From Gnetum montanum (lineage: Eukaryota; Streptophyta; Gnetopsida; Gnetales; Gnetaceae), in contig MNCI01004147.1 of NCBI GenBank assembly GCA_015680685.1, forward strand, positions 65,451 to 129,450: a stretch of DNA of 64,000 bases, in the 5' to 3' direction. Positions 56,291-64,000 of the stretch are shown here, piece by piece. The notes below the pieces were generated by a model. The model made no database searches and was not told where the DNA came from. It worked only from the letters and a program-made list of their open reading frames with translations. Made by a program: the position numbers and the translations under genes. Position 1 is the first letter of the stretch; the number at the start of each line of letters is the position of its first letter.

Positions 56291-59139
56291 TTAAGCAGTA
56301 GCATCACTCACATTTTCATCTGATTCAAATTCAATTCTTTGATCAATGGGCACGTCTCCGGCTATTGGTAACCACTCATCCGATTTTTCCAACATTGCAT
56401 ACACTTCATTGCTCTGTGGACGGGACCGATCGGTAAAGATAGAACTGTCAGCCTTGCTTTTCCCTTCAATCCAACTACAGCCTAAATCTTTCTTTATGCC
56501 CTTCTCTTGCATCTTCTGTCTCACTTTGGAGGCTTCGTCAAACCTGCCAACATCACTCAAAATATTTGACAAAACAATATAAGGAGCTGCACTGTCTGGA
56601 TCAAGCTCCATAAACCGCTCTGCTGCCCGGACAGCTATAGTTGCATTTCTGTGCTTCTCGCAGGAATTGAGTAAAGAACACCAAATAGAGGCATCAGCAT
56701 CGTGAGGCATCTGGGTTATTAGATGCTCTGCCTCTTGCAGATGCCCGTAACGGCCAAAAAGGTCAATCATGCAGGCATAGTGGTCTCTTCTTGGTGCAAT
56801 GCCGAACTGCTCTGTCATGGACTTGAAGTACCGGTATCCATCGTCTACAAGCCCAGCATGACAACAAGCTGAAAGCAGGGCAATAAAAGTGGCAGCATCC
56901 GGGCTAATCCCGTTTTGCAGCATATGATTAAAGATTTCCAAGGCTGCCGTCCCATTCCCATTTTGACCGTATCCTGCACACAGTGAACATTTTTAAGAGA
57001 TCAGTGCTATGAAATCAAGAGTAATTCCAAGATGTAAAAACATTTATTTCTTTAGTAAAAGAAAAACAGGTGAATCTACATTTAACAGAGGTTTTATATT
57101 TGCTACTGTTTATATTCGAAAAATGCCAAAACGCATGATTTCGAGATGAAGCAAACACAATGAATAAAAGCATTAAAGTTTTTACTAAGGAAAGCTAGGA
57201 ATCGATAAAAAGAAGCACAGAAACAAAAAATACTTGATATTTTAAGGGTAGAAACAAACATCCTTGCCGCAGATTCGAACAATCAAAGTTATCATCTGCT
57301 CTTGAATTCTTATAATATTTTGATTTCATAAAGCTCAACACTCGATAAAATCATCAAATTTACGTTCCATCTACACAGTACACTAAAAAATTCATACTAT
57401 CTTGTCTCTGTCCTCCCTTCTAAATTCTTAGACCATTTACATTTCAGGAGTAAACTGTACACTTCATAATTATGAAGTTCCTCAAAATATCATCTTCCTA
57501 AAGTTTTCGAAATTCCATCCTCTTTAGTTGCCTTCACCTACGACTGCACCTATTTACAGACCTCTTATCCGCCATTTTCCCATATGTTGAGAATGAGCAT
57601 GAACAAAGCATTGACTAAGAAAACACATGTTCTTGGACTGTTTTGAATTTTGTAATGTAATGATATTTCTAATTGATTGCAAATTTCCTCAATTTAACCC
57701 AAAAAACCTAGCTAGTTGCCTGTTCTTACGTTGAATTGGATTCTGTATTGAGTGCATTTTACTAATAATTGTACAACTCCTCGAACACAAACTGAATTTA
57801 TGAAACCGAAAAACAGAAAGCTCACAAAAAACTCCAACAAATTTCAGTAGAGCTACTCGCCTGTGATAAGCGCGTTCCATGGGACGACGTTCTGGTAATC
57901 CGCGAGGCCATCAAAAATCTTCCGAGCATCAGCAATCTCGCCGCACTTCGCGTACATATTCACCAGCGACGTGCCAACGAAGGCACTGCCATCGCTTCCG
58001 CCTTTCACCGCAGCGGCATGAAACATCATCCCGGATTCCAGCGACGCGATGTCCGCGCAAGCGCTCAAAACGCTCGAAAAAGTCACGCAATCTGCCTTAA
58101 CACCGGCACGCGCCATGGCACCGTAAAACCCTAACGCCTCCGCGCCGCGTCCGCGCCGACAAAAACCGACGATCAACGCTGTCCACGACACAGAATCCGG
58201 ACATGGCATCTCGCGCAGAGCGCAGAAGGCCGCCTCGAAGTTCCCGCATTTCGCGTACATATCGACCAGAGCATTTCCGACGAACGTATCCGCTGCGTGA
58301 CCGGCCTTCAAGGTCGTGGCATGAACTGCGGCACCGCAAAGAGAATCCTCAAGACCGGAGCAAGCGCCAAGGGCCGCGGCGAACGTACAATGATTCATCG
58401 CCGGCTCGGCCTTACACACTTCGCCGAAAAGCTCCATCGCTTGAGCGAATTCGCCGTTTCTCACGTAACCTGCGACCATGGCGGACCAGGAGACCGCGTC
58501 ACGGACTTTCATCCGTTGCAGAACGCGGCGCGCGGCGAGGGTTTGGCCGAGCCTCGAGTACGCGTAAACGAGCGCGTTGCCGACGGAAACGAAAGCGAAT
58601 CCGCCGTGAACGGCCACGGCCGCGTGCGTCTGAGCAAGAACTTTGGGCGAAATCTCCGCGCAAGCGCCGATTACGCTGGTTAAGGTTTTGTCGTTCGGTC
58701 GGCAACCGCTTCCTCGCATGGAACCGAAGATTTGCAGAGAGTCCGCGGCGCGGCCGGCGCGTGCGAGGCCGGAGATTACCGTTGTCCACGAAACGGTGTC
58801 GCGGACTGGATGCGGCATTTCTTCGAACACCTTGCAGGCGGCTCTCCAGCGGCCGGATTTGAAAAGCTTCGCCATGAGCGTGTTCCAGGAAAAGGCGTTG
58901 CGCCGCGGCATGCGGTCGAGGACGCGTTGCGCCTCGTCATGGCGGCCACAGGCTGCGTACATCTCGATTACACGGTTTTGCAGGTACGTTTCGTGCGATT
59001 TCGCAGCCGGCGGTGATGCGACTAAGCGCGCATGCGCTGCGCTTCCGTTCTGCAAAAGCTTGTGCTCGATGCAGAATCGCAGCGCCGCGTCCAGAAACGG
59101 ATTCTTGTTCGCCCCCGCCGTCGTTGCCGTCGTCTGCAA
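56291..59139 (-). CDS. Pentatricopeptide repeat protein, PLS class with E domains, two exons, ~653 aa
   Basis: Exons (- strand) are 57861-59139 and 56291-56973, joined by an 887-base intron with a GC donor (CAG|GCGAGT) and a TGTGCAG acceptor. Joining gives ...NALITGYGQNGNGTAALEIF..., 1962 bases in frame, stop at 56291-56293. Repeats of 31-36 residues run from ~60 to ~515, with the P/L/S pattern (VSWTTVISGLARAG, VSWSAMVAGYVRNGE, NALVDMYAKCGNFEAAF, SLVNMYAKCGEI). E1 and E2 motifs lie at ~517-592 (IWCSLLNSC, PYIVLSNILSDVGRFDEA). A short E+-like piece (GCSWIEG, DRSRPQSNEVYAMLE) ends the protein; there is no DYW deaminase domain. Such proteins bind organelle RNA and usually direct C-to-U editing with partner DYW proteins. 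The frame has no ATG before residue ~60: the listed left end is only the extent after an upstream stop, and an ATG at 59161 is in another frame. The exon is far richer in GC than its surroundings. Confidence 0.85.
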
Positions 59140-59161
59140 CCATCCCCGTGCTCGTGGTCAT

Positions 59162-60369
59162 TGTTCTGAAAATGCTTCAGGAGAGTGCATCTGCGCGTTC
59201 GTTTTTTGCGATGTTTCTGCGGAAGTGGAGAAAATGTTCAGAACATGAAGAATGAATAACGGGTGATCGAGTTCCCCTGGTTCAATGGGACTACAATGTT
59301 TTTGTTTTCTGCGACAGTGCAATATATTCTGGGGGTTGTTAAGGTGTAGTGCAATATATTCTGAAACCATGGAAGGATGGCTTCTGTTTTATGTGTGAGC
59401 GGCCAAGGCTGAGGCCGTGGCTTATCAAGGGTAAGGTCAGTCAACGGGAGTAGGGTTGTATTCGTGGCACTTGCGATATATTAATCACATGGTAAAACTT
59501 TTATAGTATTTTGACTGTGTTTTGTCTATGAACTCGCAAAACGTTTGCAGTAGAGTTATCCTCTCATTAAGGGCAAATGAGGTCATTATAGGCAAGCTGT
59601 ATCTTTGAAGAATGATGATCTTACCAAGTAAGCTTTTTGTTTCTTATTAAGCAAGAAGTTGCTAGTTTAAGTCTCTATTATCAAGGATTTGGTATTAAGT
59701 CTAAGGATTTGGTATTAAGGCTTTATTATCAAGAGTTTGCTACTAAGGATTTGGTATTGATGCCACCCTTTAAAAACACAATGTAGCACCACCTAAGAGT
59801 CCAAAAACAACTACGAGAGAAAGTGAGCTCTAGGCAAACTACACCTCAAAGCTTATAGTACCTGCAAGCACAACATAGGAGCACACAACCCATTAGTTAA
59901 TGGTTAGAGGCACACTGAATATGCTATAAGCAAATGAATACACAACCAAACCAATAAGATGTGCACACCCACACACAATATAGATTTCCTTAGGGAGCTT
60001 AGATGCATTCCTCCTCTATGCGTCTAGCTGTAAGCCTCACTCTAAAGAGAAGGGTGGTGGCCAAAGCTAGGATGGTGAAGCTTCCCTAATAAGCTTACAT
60101 ATCCTTGTCACAAGATTCACAAAGGAATTAGGGCCATGTAGTTCTATGATTATGGTTAAGATAGCTTGGAACTTGATAGGATCTCCACACTTGTTTGGCC
60201 CCTCTTGTGGAGAAAAATAACCTTTGATCTACCAACAAGGCATGTTTTCCTATAGTAGCGAGGGTTTGCTATTGATGGTCTATTGTCACAGGCTTGTTAT
60301 CGATAATTGGCTATTTTTTTATTTGAATGTCAAGGAGAAATAAGGCAATAGACAAAGAAGAGGTAGCAT
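59162..60369. other. Upstream region of the PPR gene and intergenic DNA
   Basis: 59162-~59500 should contain the PPR promoter and leader (- strand); I see no convincing TATA. At 59690-59760 the word AAGGATTTGGTATTAA recurs three times at ~25-50 base spacing. 59780-60369 has no recognisable coding frame and may be the 5' end of the LINE that follows. Confidence 0.45.
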
Positions 60370-61782
60370 CTAAAATTGTTGATTCTTTGTTTTATTAGGG
60401 AAGCAAATGGAAGCTAATGATGGAAACAAATGCTATTTCAAAATCAGAATGGAAAATGATGGTAATAAAAGTGAGATGCTTGGACATCCTTGAAGCAAAG
60501 TGAAAAATGATCAATGCAAGGATGAACCATCTCAAAATCCGCATTGAGGGTTTTATTACACAAATGAAACTTTTATCAAATCATTTAGAAAATCAACACA
60601 AAGTGGTTCTTGAAAAAATTACAACATTGGAAATAAGGATTGGTAATGCAACTCATACAAAAGAGTAAGTCTAGCATAGTAATGTAAATCATACCTTACA
60701 GGAAATAAGTGAGATAATTTTAAAAATATTAGAGGAGAAAGAATGAAAAAAAGCATTGAATTTGTGCATCACCAAAGTACCTACAGAAGAGGAAAAATTG
60801 ATTGAAGAAATCCCTAAGCTATTAGAAGAAAATTTACATCTGACAAAGCAACCCCTGATTTTGGAGGCTGTTAGAATAGGTTGAGATGGACAAAGAAGTC
60901 ATCATGTTATTATTAAATTTAAGGTAGGGCAAGGGGAAAAATTTAGGATAACTGGCATGCTCTAAAAGGTGGAAAATTGTGACTACATGAAGATGTTTTG
61001 CATAAAGAATAAGTTAAAAAATTTGAAGAATGGAAAAAAGTGAAAATTGCAAGAGTAGAAGGAAAATTTGCTTATCTTAATGCTAAATATGTTTCAATTA
61101 ATAAAGATTGTAAATAGATTAAGATTCTTATGCTGTGATTTTTTGAATATTAATGAATTTGTAGTAGCTAAATTATTAGTTTGCATAGCATTTTTTTTCA
61201 ATAATTTTAATATTTTTGGAATGTTTAAAACATAGCATGGGGTTGATTCTCATGATCTTTGATCTTTAGGTTTTCAAATTTTTTCCTTTCCTTATAGAAA
61301 AAAAGATGACCATCAAAGACCTTTTGGTAACCTCACTATCTTAATTTGGAGTACTATAAATAATATATAACAATTGAAAAAGTGAATGAACATAAGAAAT
61401 ATGTTTGAATTCAAGTAGTGCATGAGAAAGTCATTTTTTGGTTAACTTTTGTTATTTAACTCCTCGATAAGCTACTTTTATGATAAAGAAAATTTATCAA
61501 GGGACTTTTCTTCTTAAGGCCTTAGGATGGATATTGCTACTTTTGATTTGGGAAAAAGTTGCATTTATAGGGATTTTAATGCTAGAGTTGGGCTTGAACA
61601 AATCCTAGTAAGCTTTTGAAATTAGTAAGTATATTGAGACTATGAGAATAATGCAAAGTCGAAAAGGTTTTCTCAGGACACACAAGTTAATCATAAAGAT
61701 AGACACTTGTTAGATTGGGATCAAGGTATAAATTTGGTAATTCTTAGTGGGTTAAATAAATTTTTCAATTTTGATTGTTATA
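60370..61782 (+). mobile_element. LINE 5' part: coiled-coil/RRM ORF1 and start of endonuclease, cut by element F
   Basis: ORF1-like: a coiled-coil stretch (LLSNHLENQHKVVLEKITTL, near 60568-60640) is followed by LCITKVPTEEEKLIEEIPK, VIIKFKVGQGEKF and KVKIARVEGKFAYLNAKY (60760-61110). The order matches the coiled coil, RRM and C-terminal domain of L1-type ORF1 proteins. ORF2-like: an endonuclease fragment at ~61310-61780 has LTILIWSTI, YRDFNARVG (usual form GDFNARxG, 61571-61597) and RFSQDTQVN...LLDWDQGINLVIL. All parts contain stops and shifts. The LTR of element F begins at 61783; the RT part would lie beyond F, outside the window. Confidence 0.6.
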
Positions 61783-62730
61783 TGATGAATTGTCATTGTG
61801 TTGTGTCAATGGGCCCTCATTGACATGGCCTTGTCAATAAGGCCCCATCTACGTGGTGTTGCCCCATTGACAGGGCTGCGTCAATGTAGCGTTTGTTGTG
61901 TCTATGGGCCATGTCAACATAGCTCTAGAATAAAAACTATAAATACATGTTGACAAGTTGTGTTTATGGATGTCTTGTGATAGTTGTAGTAGAGCTCTTG
62001 CAGTTTTGTCCATTTGAGAGTTAGAATATTTCTCTAAGTGCCTACAGCAAGAGTTAAAAAGTGTACAAATCTTTATTTAATCACTATTGTACCTGAACAC
62101 ACTAGTGTGAATGGCAATAAAGACAAGCCTTTTGATCAAACCCTGCAACACCTGGATTAGATTAATAATTTATTTATGCATTTATTATTTTCATTAACTA
62201 TGCAATCAATTAAGCTAAGTTAGACTTCAAGTGATCAGTTAATTAACTAAGCTAAATAGATTAAACACATAAGTATGACCACTTCAAGCATAAACACGTA
62301 TTCTCTTGGTAATCCTAGCAGCGTTATTACTTAGTTCACCCAGTAGTGTTGTGCTTGATAACCCTAGTAGTAGATACGTGGGTTCAAGATGTGTACGAAA
62401 AGTGGAATCGGACGCTTATGTTAGGGCTAGTTAGAGATTAGTTAATTAGTTAAATTAAATTAGTTATTAAATTACTTCATTTCTCTATTTTAAGCATGAA
62501 TAGCATAAAACATAAAATAATAAAAATCATATGCCTTGATTACACTTAACCATACCTTTGTGCTTCACAAGTGTAATTGAGAAGACAAAAAATGGCTATT
62601 AGGGCAAAGTTCACTTCCTAGAAGACTAGTGTACCGAAAGACATAGAGTTTGTAGAATTCGATCGGATTGTGTGTGAACACTTTGTGATTTGTATGGTTG
62701 GGCATAGGGGATATCCTTCACCACTCATTA
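61783..62730 (+). repeat. Element F 5' LTR
   Basis: 948 bases, TGATGAATTG... ending CACTCATTA (a changed CATCA). U3 has repeated GTCAATGGGCCC/CATTGACATGGCC modules (61805-61915) in place of GATATC words, and TATAAATA is at 61939-61946. The downstream part carries GGTAATCCTAGCAG and TTTGTATGGTTGGGCATAGG, as in the other LTRs. Confidence 0.87.
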
Positions 62731-62731
62731 T

Positions 62732-62749
62732 TGGCACCATTACCAAGGA
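62732..62749 (+). promoter_or_regulatory. Primer binding site of element F (tRNA-Asp type)
   Basis: TGGCACCATTACCAAGGA, one base after the LTR. It is the same tRNA-Asp type as in A, B and C, with more G-to-A changes. Confidence 0.72.
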
Positions 62750-62883
62750 CTCTTTTGTTTGAAACATGCACTATCTAGGTTTAGTGAACATCATTAACAT
62801 TGTTGGATGAACCCTAAGGTCAAAATCATTCTCACAAGTAATACAATCACATAAGCACATTGATCTTTTATTTGTATTGCAAA

Positions 62884-63556
62884 ATGTCTTCTTCTCATAA
62901 GCGTGATGATACTAAACTATCGATCCCTTAAGAATGTAAGGTGGTATATACTCATCCAAATGAGTATGTGCCTAACTTCACCTTCATCTTGCATTAGTAT
63001 GAACAACTACGATGGCATGATATGGAAGGCAACATTGTAATGCCTCCTAATCGATTTATGCCCATGATGATGCTTCAAGCTCTTAAGAAGTTGGGAATCC
63101 AAGATCTTCAAGAGGAGTACATTGTGCATGATTATGACTACTAGGACTACCATCCCACTAAAACATAATGCAAGAGAGATTGACACCAGGAGAAGCATCA
63201 TGAGTTTGTGAAGGGGAAACAGTTCACCAATTCTTTATTTTTGCTTAACCAAGATGACAATGAGGACTCTCTCTCTAGGGGCTCTCAACATGAAAATTCT
63301 TCACCCCTTGTTACTAGTGATAGGGATGTGGCCTTGAATCTATGATCCACTATCAACAATCCAGGTTTAGGTAAAGATGGCAGTCAAGGCATGGGCTCGA
63401 ATAAGCATCAAGATGATAAGGAAACTGATGAATGTGGTCATGACAACCAAAGGAGAGTTGGCAGATACCATGGGGGTAGTGAAACACCACAAAATTCTGA
63501 GCTTAGTACTTCTCCAACAAGAATCGAGCTAAGTCATGATGCTCCCCAGCATGACT
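62884..63556 (+). pseudogene. Element F gag N-terminal part, broken
   Basis: ATG 62884 opens MSSSHKRDDTKL. The reading continues KVVYTHPNEYVPNFTF, GNIVMPPNRFMPMMMLQAL and KKLGIQDLQEEYIVHDYDY. These correspond in order to element A gag (VVYAHPDEYVSNFTF, LQQILVCLGLQELHVEYVV). Stops occur early (e.g. after LSIP) and repeatedly. Gag-like text fades after ~63550. Confidence 0.75.
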
Positions 63557-63720
63557 GAAGCTTGAGGGCCTCACAGACAGCTTTAAGCAGAGTCAAACTC
63601 AACAAGAAATGGTTCCCTGGGATCCACAGTAGACTACAATGACATCTGGCATCAAACTTGGCAAATCTTGAGCTCAAAATACTTGGTTTTCACTAAGTAC
63701 GCATCCTGTACGTTGGCCTA

Positions 63721-64000
63721 TACATGCCCAGTGTAGAGCCTAGAGTAGAGCAACTTTTGGGCCCTAGAAATGAGTCAAAACATGCCAGAACTGAGTGTCT
63801 GGACCCCCCAGGACCTTCCCCAGGGTCCCCAATAGCTCTCAGGCACTTGAAAATCAAATTTTGGGCTCCAAATGATGGTCTTTCATTCCTCTACGCCCAA
63901 CGTAGAGCCCAGCGTAGAGCAACTTTTGGGCCCCAGAAATGAGTCAAAACATGCCAGAACTGAGCGACTAGACCCCCCAGGACCTTCCCCAGGGTCCCCA
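63721..64000 (+). repeat. GC-rich tandem repeat, ~169-base unit
   Basis: The block CAACTTTTGGGCCC...AAATGAGTCAAAACATGCCAGAACTGAG...ACCCCCCAGGACCTTCCCCAGGGTCCCC occurs at 63751 and again 169 bases later at 63920. It is preceded each time by GTAGAGCC(T/C)AG(A/C)GTAGAG. It may continue beyond the window. It does not read as Gag and may belong to another insertion starting after ~63557. Confidence 0.8.

Larger units (their letters stand above)
61783..64000 (+). mobile_element. Element F: Athila-like retrotransposon, 5' end only
   Basis: The 5' LTR 61783-62730, primer site and gag start are present; the rest is outside the window. It is inserted in a LINE endonuclease. The gag start is close in wording to that of element A, so F probably belongs to the enzyme-encoding branch, but no pol is visible to prove it. 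Confidence 0.85.

Noticed and set aside
57879-59255. Several + strand frames of 73-219 codons over the PPR exon
   Set aside because: They are antisense shadows in a GC-rich exon; arginine-rich low-complexity products and no domain.
1-64000. tRNA, rRNA or other structural RNA genes
   Set aside because: None was recognised by eye; a tRNAscan or Infernal search would be needed to exclude small ones.

Overview
The window is nuclear DNA of a land plant with a large, repeat-rich genome. The evidence is eleven-exon spliced coding sequence, an organellar pentatricopeptide-repeat (PPR) gene, Ty3/gypsy elements of the Athila and Tat lineages, and plant-type LINEs. A gymnosperm (or possibly a fern) fits best, but nothing in the sequence fixes the species. 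Only two host genes are recognisable: IWS1, a transcription-elongation factor (32.1-36.9 kb, + strand), and a PPR gene of the E class (56.3-59.1 kb, - strand). Almost everything else is mobile-element DNA, much of it nested.

Layout. 1-200 is the end of an Athila-like LTR. 309-27200 is an Athila-like element A on the - strand (target duplication ATAGT), carrying gag, protease, RT, RNase H and integrase, all broken. A is split at 7279-24305 by a 17 kb Tat/Ogre-like element, also on the - strand (duplication TCCTG/TCCTA). Between its protease and RT the Tat element carries a + strand gene with its own TATA box and apparent introns, flanked by clusters of short palindromic repeats. 27.9-31.8 kb is an L1-type LINE ending just upstream of IWS1. 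37-40.2 kb is AT-rich DNA with a worn solo LTR and a LINE remnant. 40217-54478 is element C (duplication ATGGT), a pol-less Athila-like element. It contains element B (41957-50611, duplication GTGAA), a better preserved pol-less relative, and a solo LTR D (52489-53365). 54.5-56.3 kb is intergenic. 60.4-61.8 kb is the 5' part of a different LINE, with an L1-ORF1-like protein and an endonuclease. It is cut by element F (61783 to the window end), which ends in a GC-rich tandem repeat.

How the parts relate. A, B, C, D, F and two further LTRs form one family: TGATG...CATCA ends, a primer site matching tRNA-Asp, and a GTGGGGGTA polypurine tract. A encodes enzymes; B and C do not, but keep a gag or gag stub and a long 3' ORF behind an internal U3-like promoter. 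A, B and C share an untranslated block whose pairing arms covary, which suggests a functional RNA structure that might let B and C use A's proteins. Premature stops in B's 3' ORF are almost all TAG or TAA, the pattern expected if methylated CAG and CAA codons have decayed.
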